NCBI GenBank assembly: GCA_025462985.1
Contig: JAOAPP010000343.1
Location: 1 to 10,396, forward strand
Reading direction: 5' to 3'
Length of the DNA: 10,396 nucleotides
From: Bryobacterales bacterium
Lineage (GTDB): Bacteria > Acidobacteriota > Terriglobia > Bryobacterales > Bryobacteraceae
A program made the translations under genes and the position numbers. The notes beneath the pieces are model-generated. The model was not told the DNA's origin and made no database searches. It saw nothing but the letters and a program-made list of their open reading frames with translations. Below, piece by piece: positions 1 to 7,211 of this stretch (its first letter is position 1; each line of letters opens with the position of its first letter).

Positions 1-1
1 T

Positions 2-856
2 GTCATCACTTCGTACTGCGCAGATGGAAGAAACGCAAGCCGGCTGGTGCTGGATGCAAAGCCCTGGCGCACGGTCTTCTATGACATGGATACTCCGGTA
101 ACGCTGAGCCGCTTGGAACGGGGCGAATCGGTTCCGTATCTTCCCACTGGCGGTTTGGCCGACTTCGATCTTGTCCTAAGCTATACAGGCGGCCGGGCTG
201 TGGATGAACTGCGGCGCAAGCTGGGAGCGCATTCTGTTGGTACGCTCTACGGATGGGTGGATCCCGACGTCTACTATCGGGTGGCGCCGGCTGCCACGTA
301 TGCCGCAGACTTCTCTTACCTGGGAACCTACTCGCAGGATCGCGAAGAAGCATTTAACCAGCTATTCCTCGAAGCCGCAGACTGCTCCATTGGAACACGA
401 TTTGTGGTGGGCGGCGCTATGTATCCCGAAGTGGGAAACTGGCCACCGAACGTCAAGCACTTTGAGCATGTTGCGCCTCCCGAACACCGAGCCTTTTATT
501 CTTCGTCGCCCTTAACCCTGAATGTGACGCGTTCTTCGATGGCGGCGATGGGCTTTTGCCCCTCGGGGCGTCTCTTTGAGGCGGCTGCATGCGGAACACT
601 CGTGGTGAGCGATTGGTGGGAGGGGCTGGACGCCTTCTTTACTCCGGGAGAGCAGATTTTGATCAGTAAGGATGCAGATGACACGGTCGCGGCGCTGTCG
701 CTGGACCGTGTGGAAGTCGCAAGTCTCGCAGCTAACGCACGCGAGCGGACGCTCGATTGCCACACCGCCGCTGCTCGGGCGGAAACGCTGTTGAATCTTC
801 TCGACCAGCGCCCGATTGCGGTCAGTGAAGATATGAGCTTTGCGGGGCGGGCCTGA
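2..856 (+). CDS. CgeB-like glycosyltransferase, 5' end missing
   Basis: The reading frame is open from the first bases of the window, so the true start lies upstream; a GTG at 47 is only an internal codon, because the residues before it (SYCADGRNAS) read as normal protein of this family. About 284 C-terminal residues are present. The stretch VLSYTGG, the segment around YGWVDPDVY, the SYLGTYS segment and the C-terminal GRLFEAAACGT followed by DWWEGLDAFFTPGEQ match the CgeB / YkvP-type glycosyltransferases (Glyco_trans_1_2-like C-terminal domain, GT-B fold), where the glutamate-rich C-terminal part binds the nucleotide-sugar donor. It is probably cytoplasmic; donor and acceptor cannot be told. 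Its TGA is one base before the ATG of the nucleotidyltransferase gene, so the two are probably cotranscribed and translationally coupled. The family assignment is good; the CgeB name (spore crust in Bacillus) says nothing about the role here. Confidence 0.85.
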   Translation, partial: VITSYCADGRNASRLVLDAKPWRTVFYDMDTPVTLSRLERGESVPYLPTGGLADFDLVLSYTGGRAVDELRRKLGAHSVGTLYGWVDPDVYYRVAPAATYAADFSYLGTYSQDREEAFNQLFLEAADCSIGTRFVVGGAMYPEVGNWPPNVKHFEHVAPPEHRAFYSSSPLTLNVTRSSMAAMGFCPSGRLFEAAACGTLVVSDWWEGLDAFFTPGEQILISKDADDTVAALSLDRVEVASLAANARERTLDCHTAAARAETLLNLLDQRPIAVSEDMSFAGRA

Positions 857-857
857 G

Positions 858-1598
858 ATGTGGGGCATTATTCCAGCAGCGGGGATGGGGACCCGCATTC
901 AGCCGCTCGCTTTCTCAAAGGAGTTGCTTCCCGTCGGAAGTGACGTGACGCCCGGAGGGGAACGGCCTCGCGCGGTCAGCGAATATCTCATTCAGCGCAT
1001 GGTCAACGGAGGCGTCAACAAAATCTGTTTTGTGATTTCGCCTGGCAAATCCGACATCGTGAACTACTTCGGAGGAAGCGCTCTTTCGGCAACAATCTTT
1101 TATGCAGTGCAGCCGCGTCCAGCCGGTCTCTGCGATGCGATCTTCCGCGCCGTGCCGCTGGTTCCTCCGGAAGAACACGTCTGCATCGGCTTGCCCGACA
1201 CGATCTGGTTCCCGGACGACTCACTCTCCAAACTGCCGGACGATGTTCTGTCGCTTCTCTTATTCCCGGTGCAGCACCCGGACAGGTTCGATGCAGTGGT
1301 GACGAACGGAGCTGGCAAAATCGAAGAAGTTCAAGTAAAGAGCGAAACTGCATCTACGCATTGGATCTGGGGAGCCATCAAAATGCCGGGATTCGTTCTT
1401 CATGAACTGCATGATCTCTGGCTCCAGCGGAATGACGAGTATCTGGGGACGCTGTTCAACGCCTACATCTCTCGGGGCGGAAGCGCGTATGGGCTTAAAA
1501 TCGGCGAGTCCTACGTTGATGTCGGCACACTGAATGGATATCGCGAGGCGCTTCGACTCCTGGATGTCAGCTACAGCGCAGCCGGAATTCAAGCCTGA
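858..1598 (+). CDS. Sugar-1-phosphate nucleotidyltransferase (NTP_transferase family)
   Basis: A 246-residue protein of the family that makes NDP-sugars from NTP and sugar-1-phosphate. The start is set at ATG 858, one base after the upstream stop; a TTG at 840 in the same frame would add six residues before the conserved N-terminal beta strand and is less likely. Visible motifs are the nucleotide loop GMGTR (residues 9-13) followed by KELLPV (21-26), the sugar/base-binding PAGLCDAI (88-95), LPDTIW (112-117) with the likely first metal-binding Asp114, WIWGA (169-173), and YVDVGT (219-224) with the likely second metal-binding Asp221. It is shorter than RmlA or GalU (about 290-300 residues) and has no extra C-terminal domain, so it belongs to a compact subfamily and the sugar and base are not predictable. 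Position between two transferase genes suggests it supplies an activated sugar to the same glycan pathway. Confidence 0.87.
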   Translation: MWGIIPAAGMGTRIQPLAFSKELLPVGSDVTPGGERPRAVSEYLIQRMVNGGVNKICFVISPGKSDIVNYFGGSALSATIFYAVQPRPAGLCDAIFRAVPLVPPEEHVCIGLPDTIWFPDDSLSKLPDDVLSLLLFPVQHPDRFDAVVTNGAGKIEEVQVKSETASTHWIWGAIKMPGFVLHELHDLWLQRNDEYLGTLFNAYISRGGSAYGLKIGESYVDVGTLNGYREALRLLDVSYSAAGIQA

Positions 1599-1601
1599 CG
1601 T

Positions 1602-2591
1602 GTGACTCTAGAACTCGTTCGCGACATTGAGCGCCTTGAAGAAATCCAGCCGAAATGGACCGAGTTGGTTGAGCATGATCCCGCGTCTACTCCCTTTCAA
1701 CTTCCATCCTGGCTTCTAACCTGGTGGCAGCATTTCGGAAGCGGTTCGCTTCATGTCCCCGTCTTCTGGCGGGAGTCGCGGCTTGCAGGGCTGGTGCCTT
1801 GCTTTCAGCACGTGTGGGAGAATCGGCAGCAATTGACTCTGATCGGCTCCGGGATTTCTGACTACCTGGATCCGATAATCGAGCCGGCCTATTCCGCTGA
1901 CGTACTCGAAGTCTTACAGGAGCACCTGGATCAAAGTCAGGACTGGGAGCTTTGTGTCTGGCAGGATCTCTCGACGGCCACTCCGCTGCAGAAACTCAGG
2001 GGCGCGTATATACATCCCGACATACAGTGCGCCGAAGCTCCTCTCACCGGTGATTTTGAACAGTTCTGGGAGAGCCGATCCAAAGATCTGCGGCGCAATG
2101 TAAAGCGCTATTCCCAGCGTGCCCGTGAGATGGGTGCGGTGGAATTCGAGGCCACCGATGAAGCTCCGCCCGAGCTGCTAGACGCTCTGATCCGGCTTCA
2201 CACGGCGCGCTGGAGAGAACAAGGCGAATCGGGGATGATCGCCGCGAATCGCTCAGAAGGATTCCTGCGGGCCATAGCCGCCGGGATGGCTGCGGACGAC
2301 CGACTCAGACTGTTCGCCCTTCGGTTTCGCGACGAAGTTGTCGCGGCTATCATGGCGTTTCGCTATGGCAACAAAATCTACGCTTACATGAGCGCCTTCG
2401 ATCCCGACTATGAGTCTCTCGGGTTCGGACGAACGCTGCTCTACGAAGCGCTGCGGCACGTCTATGCCGAAGCTTACGACGCATGGAACTTCCTGCGCGG
2501 CGCCGAGCCCTATAAAGCATCATGGGGAGCAGAACCGATCGCGCGATGCCGAGTCGTTATCGAGAACGAGCGAGCGAAGAGTAGAGCTTGA
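1602..2591 (+). CDS. GNAT/FemAB-like acyltransferase (BioF2-like, CelD-type)
   Basis: A 329-residue protein starting with GTG three bases after the nucleotidyltransferase stop; no ATG offers a better start. The layout is that of the Acetyltransf_6 / FemAB-like family: an N-terminal half with PFQLPSWLLTWWQHF (31-45), a basic segment FWESRSKDLRRNVKRY (155-170), then a second GNAT-like half ending in NFLRGAEPYKASWGA (296-310), a diagnostic end motif of this group. Relatives transfer acyl or aminoacyl groups onto sugars, peptidoglycan precursors or exopolysaccharide and often sit in polysaccharide clusters. No signal peptide or membrane segment is visible, so it should act in the cytoplasm on a precursor. 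Its last 35 bases overlap the 3' end of the opposite-strand GT4 gene. The family is clear; donor and acceptor are unknown. Confidence 0.86.
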   Translation: MTLELVRDIERLEEIQPKWTELVEHDPASTPFQLPSWLLTWWQHFGSGSLHVPVFWRESRLAGLVPCFQHVWENRQQLTLIGSGISDYLDPIIEPAYSADVLEVLQEHLDQSQDWELCVWQDLSTATPLQKLRGAYIHPDIQCAEAPLTGDFEQFWESRSKDLRRNVKRYSQRAREMGAVEFEATDEAPPELLDALIRLHTARWREQGESGMIAANRSEGFLRAIAAGMAADDRLRLFALRFRDEVVAAIMAFRYGNKIYAYMSAFDPDYESLGFGRTLLYEALRHVYAEAYDAWNFLRGAEPYKASWGAEPIARCRVVIENERAKSRA

Positions 2592-3564
2592 AGTAATCGC
2601 ATGCCATACGGCTGGCCGCGAACCTGGCCATCGCCGTTGACCGGCAGACTTCCGGAGAAATCGTGCCGACTTTCATGACGGCTTCCGCCATTTCTGACTG
2701 TGAGTTCACGATAAAACCGGTCTTTCGGTGGTCTACAACTTCGGGCAGCGCTCCATTTGAAAATGCGATGACCGGCGTCCCGGAAGTGATCGCCTCCATC
2801 GCGACCAGCGAACTGGTTTCAGCCACCAGACTCGGAATCAGCAGGCAGCGTGCTCCCGCAATCAGGCGAGACTTTTCCTCACCCGCGACAGGACCCAGAT
2901 AGCGGCGGCGCTCGTCCAGCAACGGCATCACTTGCTGGTCAAAGTAATTCCTGTGCGATTCGAACGAGTGAACTGGGCCTGCGACCAGCAGATGCATGTC
3001 GAGGGCATGTGCCACTTCCAGCGCAATGTGTACGCCCTTCTCCGGACAGATTCGGCCTATCCAGAGTAGATAGTCCTGCCTTGCCGCCGTTCCAAATCGC
3101 CCGATGTCAATCCCGTTCGGCACGACCGGCAGTCCGGTGCCCGCCGCCTGCGATTGCGACACACATACCAACCGCACATTGTCGCGCGCCAACGCCGAGG
3201 GTGGATACCACGCAAGGGGAAGGTGCAACGTGGCCAGCATTGGCACGTCCGCTTCCGGAGCATAGCTGTCAAAATCGAGACCGTGAAAGTGGATCAGGTC
3301 CACCGGCTGCTGGTCGAGAGTCTTTTTGAGTGCAGCTCGGTGCTGGCGGTGTGCGTCCTCCCGAGCGGAATCTGTCATGAAGCCGCTCGCGGTAGGGGTG
3401 GCAATCAGTTGCCCTGTCACCGTCGAGCCGGTTGCGCCGATCACCAGTGATCGCCCGCCGCTCCTCACAATCTCCTGATCCAGGAGAGAAAGAATCTGCT
3501 CCGCGCCCCCGCTTGAGTCCGGCCCCACCGGAAAAAGCGGGTACGCGACGCTAAGAATCGTCAA
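2557..3564 (-). CDS. GT4 family glycosyltransferase
   Basis: A retaining GT-B glycosyltransferase of about 335 residues that would move a sugar from a nucleotide donor to a glycan or lipid acceptor. From TTG at 3564 the protein begins MTILSVAYPLFPVGPD, the usual first beta strand of the family, followed by GGAEQ (19-23), IHFHG (91-95), VSQSQ (135-139) and VPNGID (148-153). The C-terminal Glycos_transf_1 domain has the hinge WIGRICPEKG (168-177), where Arg171 and Lys176 contact the donor phosphates, and an EX7E motif (Glu249 to Glu257) followed by SGTPVIAF. The start is uncertain: a TTG at 3582 preceded by AAAGG would add six residues; the frame is open to 3690, but that would run into the start of the divergent dehydrogenase gene. 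The gene converges on the acyltransferase with a 35-base overlap and probably belongs to the same glycan module despite its orientation. Confidence 0.88.
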   Translation of the reverse strand: MTILSVAYPLFPVGPDSSGGAEQILSLLDQEIVRSGGRSLVIGATGSTVTGQLIATPTASGFMTDSAREDAHRQHRAALKKTLDQQPVDLIHFHGLDFDSYAPEADVPMLATLHLPLAWYPPSALARDNVRLVCVSQSQAAGTGLPVVPNGIDIGRFGTAARQDYLLWIGRICPEKGVHIALEVAHALDMHLLVAGPVHSFESHRNYFDQQVMPLLDERRRYLGPVAGEEKSRLIAGARCLLIPSLVAETSSLVAMEAITSGTPVIAFSNGALPEVVDHRKTGFIVNSQSEMAEAVMKVGTISPEVCRSTAMARFAASRMACDYFKLYSSLARSR

Positions 3565-3622
3565 ACCGCGAACGTCTGCCAAGCTGCCTTTGTACCATTC
3601 GCTATTCTTACGTGTTGAGCCA
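3565..3622. promoter_or_regulatory. Divergent intergenic region, GT4 gene / fadN-like gene
   Basis: These about 58 bases (40 if the GT4 gene starts at 3582) separate two divergently read genes and should hold or border both promoters. I looked for -35/-10 pairs on both strands and found none that is convincing: TATTCT at 3603-3608 could be a -10 for the plus strand, but no TTGACA-like box lies 16-18 bases before it. AAAGG at about 3586-3590 on the minus strand could be a ribosome site for a TTG start at 3582. The assignment rests on gene layout, not on a recognised site; promoters may lie inside the neighbouring coding sequences. Confidence 0.3.
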
Positions 3623-5998
3623 ATGACGAATAGGACGAGCTCTGGAAGTTCATTCTCCTTCCGCAAGGTTGGAGTGCTAGGGGCGGGCAATATGGGCTCC
3701 CGGATTGCCGCTCATATTGCTAACGCCGGCGTGCCTGTGTTGCTGCTTGACATGCCTTCCACCGGACCCGATCGCAACGCAATCGTAGCCTCCGCTCTGC
3801 AATCCCTGGCAAAATCCAAGCCGCCGGCGTTCTTCGAGCCGGAGGTCGTCGGGCTCATCAGGACCGGGAACTTCGAAGACGACATGCATCTGATCGCCGA
3901 TTGCGACTGGATCATTGAAGCAGTCAGCGAAGACATGGAGATCAAGCGCGCCTTGCTTGCCAACGTCAGCGCGGTCCGCCGGAATGGATCCGTTGTCACC
4001 ACCAATACCAGCGGACTTCCCGTCGCGCAAATCGCGGCGGGCATGCCGGACGATTTTCGCCGGCACTGGTTGGGCACGCATTTCTTCAATCCGCCGCGCT
4101 ACATGCGCCTGCTCGAACTGATCGCGACAGAGGAAACAGATCCGGGCGTGGTCGACGCAGTTGCCGAGTTCGCCGATACGCGCCTGGGCAAAACAGTCGT
4201 CCGCGCAAAAGACACGCCCAACTTCATCGGCAACCGGATTGGAACATTCACCCTGCTGAACAGCATGCGAGTGATGCAGGAAATGAATCTGACGATAGAG
4301 CAGGTCGACGCGCTCACAAGCGCCCCCCTGGGGTGGCCGAAAACTGGCACGTTTCGGTTGTGCGATTTGATCGGCATCGATGTTCTGGTTCACATCGCGA
4401 GTAATTTCTTCAGTCGCGTGAGCGATGAGCGCGCCGATGCGTCCCTCCCGGAGTTCATGACGCGAATGATGGATCGTCGGTGGATCGGCGATAAGGCGGG
4501 GCAGGGCTTCTACAAGAAACAGAGAGGTCAGGAGCAGCGGATTGGATTAGATTGGAAAACCCTGGAGTACCGTCCTTCCGAAAATCCGACTTTCGGCCTG
4601 CTGCGCGCAGCGAAGAAATCGGAAACGCTTTCGGGCGGTTTGCAGTTCCTGCTTGGCGAGAATGTGCCTGACGATCAGGCCGGGGCTTTTTACCGCCAGA
4701 TTCTGCCCGATCTATGGAACTACGCTGCCCATCGCGTGCCTGAGATATGTGACGACATCGTTGCTATTGATGCAGCGATGAAATCGGGATTCAATTGGGA
4801 GATGGGTCCCTTCGAGATGTGGGACGCAGCCGGGGTGCCCGGTACCGCTGAGAGAATGAAAGCCTCGGGAGTTGTTCTGGCGCCGGCGGTGCGAAAGCTC
4901 CTCGACTCCGGCCACACGAGCTGGTACAGGGAAGGTCCGACCACAGAATCTGGAAAGCTCTACTTCGATGTGCTCAGCGGGGGGTACAAACCAGTCCGAG
5001 TAGCCGCAGGAGTAAGTTCCGTAGCAACTCTAAAAAGGCGGCACGGCGCGGTGAAAGAGAATGCGGGGGCCTCAGTCGTCGACCTGGGGGACGGTATCGC
5101 GTGTCTCGAATTCCACACCAAAATGAATGCCATTGACGGCGACATCCTGTCACTGGTGACTGAGACTCTGGCTCCTGATGGCCAGACGATCTCGAGGTTC
5201 GAGGGCTTCGTCGTTTCAGGAGACGCTGCAAACTTCTCGGCGGGCGCCAACCTCACCCGGTTTCTCCAGGCGATTCAGCAGAAGAACTGGATGGAACTCG
5301 ACGGCATCATCCGGGCATTCCAACGGATGACGCAATCCATCAAATTTTGTCTGCGCCCGGTGGTCGTGGCTCCGTTCGGTTTGTGTTTGGGCGGGGGCGC
5401 AGAGGTGGCGCTCCATGCCGCGGCACGTCAAGCGCACGTTGAGCTCACCATAGGCTTGGTGGAAGCGGCTGTCGGACTCGTGCCGGCGGGAGGAGGATGC
5501 AAGGAAATGGCTCTTCGTGCAGGGGAGGATCGAACAGCCCTTCTGCGTCACTTCGAAACGCTATGCACGGCTCAGGTTTCCACCTCGGCTGCTGAAGCAC
5601 GCCGGTTCGGCTTTCTCTCAACGGCCGACGGCATCACCATGAACCGTGAGCGACTGCTCACGGACGCAAAATCGCGGGTGCGGACGATCGTTGACGGTGG
5701 CTATTCATCGCCCGCCCCCCGGAAGGACATCCCGGCCGCAGGGAACGACATGCTTACGTCGCTTAACAGCCACGTTCAGAACATGAGGTCAGGCCAGCAC
5801 CTCAGCGATCACGACGTTATCGTGGCAGGGCACATCGCCGATATCCTGTGCGGCGGTCGCGTAAGTTCGGGGAAACTCGTTTGCGAACAGGACTTCCTCG
5901 ACCTCGAACGTGAGGCCTTTCTCTCCCTTTGCGGCGAGAAGAAGACCGAGGAGCGAATCGCATTCACGCTCAAAACGGGGAAGCCTCTGAAGAATTAA
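3623..5998 (+). CDS. fadN: FadN-type 3-hydroxyacyl-CoA dehydrogenase / enoyl-CoA hydratase fusion
   Basis: A 791-residue bifunctional beta-oxidation enzyme: the C-terminal crotonase domain hydrates trans-2-enoyl-CoA and the N-terminal part oxidises the L-3-hydroxyacyl-CoA with NAD. The order is dehydrogenase first, hydratase last, as in Bacillus FadN and opposite to FadB/FadJ; the length fits FadN. The Rossmann loop is GAGNMG (20-25). Comparing with human HAD, the active-site residues appear as Ser130 (NTS), His153 (HFFNP), Glu165 (LLELI) and Asn204 (FIGNR). A second 3HCDH C-terminal repeat lies near 365-405. In the crotonase half NFSAGANL (537-544) forms the oxyanion hole and the two catalytic glutamates are Glu594 (GGGAE) and Glu614, 20 apart as in rat crotonase. 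ATG 3623 is chosen over a TTG at 3590, which adds an unlike 11-residue leader; GAG at about 3617 is a weak ribosome site. No thiolase or acyl-CoA dehydrogenase is adjacent. Confidence 0.93.
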   Translation: MTNRTSSGSSFSFRKVGVLGAGNMGSRIAAHIANAGVPVLLLDMPSTGPDRNAIVASALQSLAKSKPPAFFEPEVVGLIRTGNFEDDMHLIADCDWIIEAVSEDMEIKRALLANVSAVRRNGSVVTTNTSGLPVAQIAAGMPDDFRRHWLGTHFFNPPRYMRLLELIATEETDPGVVDAVAEFADTRLGKTVVRAKDTPNFIGNRIGTFTLLNSMRVMQEMNLTIEQVDALTSAPLGWPKTGTFRLCDLIGIDVLVHIASNFFSRVSDERADASLPEFMTRMMDRRWIGDKAGQGFYKKQRGQEQRIGLDWKTLEYRPSENPTFGLLRAAKKSETLSGGLQFLLGENVPDDQAGAFYRQILPDLWNYAAHRVPEICDDIVAIDAAMKSGFNWEMGPFEMWDAAGVPGTAERMKASGVVLAPAVRKLLDSGHTSWYREGPTTESGKLYFDVLSGGYKPVRVAAGVSSVATLKRRHGAVKENAGASVVDLGDGIACLEFHTKMNAIDGDILSLVTETLAPDGQTISRFEGFVVSGDAANFSAGANLTRFLQAIQQKNWMELDGIIRAFQRMTQSIKFCLRPVVVAPFGLCLGGGAEVALHAAARQAHVELTIGLVEAAVGLVPAGGGCKEMALRAGEDRTALLRHFETLCTAQVSTSAAEARRFGFLSTADGITMNRERLLTDAKSRVRTIVDGGYSSPAPRKDIPAAGNDMLTSLNSHVQNMRSGQHLSDHDVIVAGHIADILCGGRVSSGKLVCEQDFLDLEREAFLSLCGEKKTEERIAFTLKTGKPLKN

Positions 5999-6023
5999 CG
6001 AACGGCGCAAGATCGCGTCCGAA
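5999..6023. other. Convergent gap between fadN-like gene and rhaT
   Basis: Only 25 bases separate the two stop codons of these convergent genes. A weak imperfect GGCGC/GCGTCC pairing is present, but there is no stable GC stem followed by a T run on either strand. Nothing recognisable as an intrinsic terminator is seen; transcripts may end by Rho or run into the opposing gene. Confidence 0.4.
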
Positions 6024-7196
6024 CTAGTGCGAAGGCGACGCCAGATAATTTCCGTAGCCGATGATGATCGTCGATCCCAGCAGCGTCAGCAGCCCAATCA
6101 GTAGCAGGCGAATCGCGGGCCGCCCCGCGCCCTTCCACTCTTTGAGGCCCACGCCCCAGAGTGTGCTGAAGATCACGATACTCGCCATATGCAGGGTCCA
6201 ACTCGAGAACGTATAGCGGCCCATCTTCGTCTCGCCCATGCTGTAGAAGAAGAACTGGAAGTACCACGTCACACCGGCAAGCGCGCAGAGCAGATAATTT
6301 CTCAGCAGCGGCACCTGTACCGTTTCACGCATCAACTCCGCCGGAGCATGAGTCAAGACACTAGCCGTTGGACCGCTCAGCGCCGTCTCCGAAATCGGCT
6401 GCGGCCCAAGCGCTGCCGTCTCAACCGGCAATTCCGACGCGAGATATTCATGTCCGGTCTTGTTGCGCACATTCAGGTACGCAGTCCAGATGAAGTTCGT
6501 CGTGAACCCTCCCAGAAGCACAACCACAAGCACAGGTAACCCCTGCCATAGGTTGGGCGTGCCTGCCTGAATCGTCGCGGCGCGAATGGGATTGCCGGCC
6601 GCAAGGCCGTACGCGAAACAGGCGCTCATCACGCCCGAAAGCGTTGCGACTCCAAATCCTTTGCGCAAGTTGAATTCTTTGATGGACGACTGTTGTTCTT
6701 CCACCGGCATAGAGCGTTCCTTTCGGACGCCCGCCATGCCGGCGATTGCGATTCCGAACAGGCAAACGAAAATTCCAAAGAGAATTACACGTCCAGAGGG
6801 CGTTCCCAGCACTTGAGAAGCAAATGTGCCATTAAACACCGGCGGCATGAGCGTACCAAAGGCCGCACAGAGCCCCATCACGATAGCCATCCCTAGTGAC
6901 AGCCCGAGATAACGCATTGTGAGTCCGAACGTCAGACCCCCAACTCCCCAAAGCAGGCCGAAGAAATAGCACCAGAACAATGTGCTGGGAGGCGCACCAA
7001 CAATTACGCTAAACAGCGACTTTGTGAGCAGTCCCGCCACCAGCAAGGGCGCAACGATCCAGCTGAACACCCCGCCGACAAGCCAGTACGTCTCCCAAGA
7101 CCACTTCTGAACGCCCCTGTAAGGCACATAGAAGCTGCCAGAGGCGAGGCCGCCCAGCCAATGGAAGAGAACGCCAAGCGCGGGGTTTGGAGTCAT
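6024..7196 (-). CDS. rhaT: L-rhamnose/H+ symporter RhaT
   Basis: An inner-membrane sugar transporter of the drug/metabolite superfamily that imports L-rhamnose with a proton. The 390-residue protein has about ten hydrophobic segments. Segments matching E. coli RhaT include KKWSWET-like QKWSWETYWLVGG (30-42), YGLTMRYLG-like FGLTMRYLGLSLGM (90-103), GTLMPPVFNG (114-123), WYFQFFFYSMG (311-321), SWTLHM (332-337) and LKEWKGAGRP (351-360). It is longer than the E. coli protein (344 residues); most of the excess is a hydrophilic Pro/Ala/Glu-rich loop at about 245-296, between membrane segments. ATG 7196 is preceded by GAG about nine bases upstream and follows the rhaM stop by 15 bases, so it is probably the last gene of the rhamnose operon. 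No frameshift or missing membrane segment is seen. Confidence 0.94.
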   Translation of the reverse strand: MTPNPALGVLFHWLGGLASGSFYVPYRGVQKWSWETYWLVGGVFSWIVAPLLVAGLLTKSLFSVIVGAPPSTLFWCYFFGLLWGVGGLTFGLTMRYLGLSLGMAIVMGLCAAFGTLMPPVFNGTFASQVLGTPSGRVILFGIFVCLFGIAIAGMAGVRKERSMPVEEQQSSIKEFNLRKGFGVATLSGVMSACFAYGLAAGNPIRAATIQAGTPNLWQGLPVLVVVLLGGFTTNFIWTAYLNVRNKTGHEYLASELPVETAALGPQPISETALSGPTASVLTHAPAELMRETVQVPLLRNYLLCALAGVTWYFQFFFYSMGETKMGRYTFSSWTLHMASIVIFSTLWGVGLKEWKGAGRPAIRLLLIGLLTLLGSTIIIGYGNYLASPSH

Positions 7197-7211
7197 TAAT
7201 TATCTCAGCAC

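Noticed and set aside
512..898. Minus-strand open frame of 128 codons across the CgeB-like and nucleotidyltransferase junction
   Set aside because: It is antisense to two conserved genes and has no recognisable motif.
858..1598. Calling the nucleotidyltransferase RmlA (dTDP-glucose pyrophosphorylase) and linking it to rhamnose synthesis
   Set aside because: It is too short, no rmlB, rmlC or rmlD is nearby, and the rhamnose genes in the window are catabolic and on the other strand.
2850..3329. Plus-strand open frame of 159 codons opposite the GT4 gene
   Set aside because: The translation is rich in Pro, Arg and Ser without domain structure, typical of an antisense shadow.
3590..3622. N-terminal extension of the fadN-like protein to a TTG at 3590
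   Set aside because: The additional 11 residues have no family support; ATG 3623 already lies before the Rossmann strand.
3565..3690. N-terminal extension of the GT4 protein to a TTG at 3690
   Set aside because: The extra 42 residues do not resemble the GT4 family and would overlap the start of the divergent fadN-like gene; the family's first strand begins at about 3564.
3677..4393. Long minus-strand open frame (238 codons) inside the fadN-like gene
   Set aside because: It lies wholly antisense to a well-conserved dehydrogenase domain, and its translation shows no recognisable domain; high G+C content produces such frames.
6004..6020. Possible terminator hairpin GGCGC/GCGTCC between fadN-like gene and rhaT
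   Set aside because: The pairing is imperfect and there is no T run on either side.
7197..7211. Possible operator or terminator between rhaM and rhaT
   Set aside because: Only 15 bases are available; they hold a weak ribosome site (GAG) and an AT-rich ATTAAT but no hairpin or repeat.
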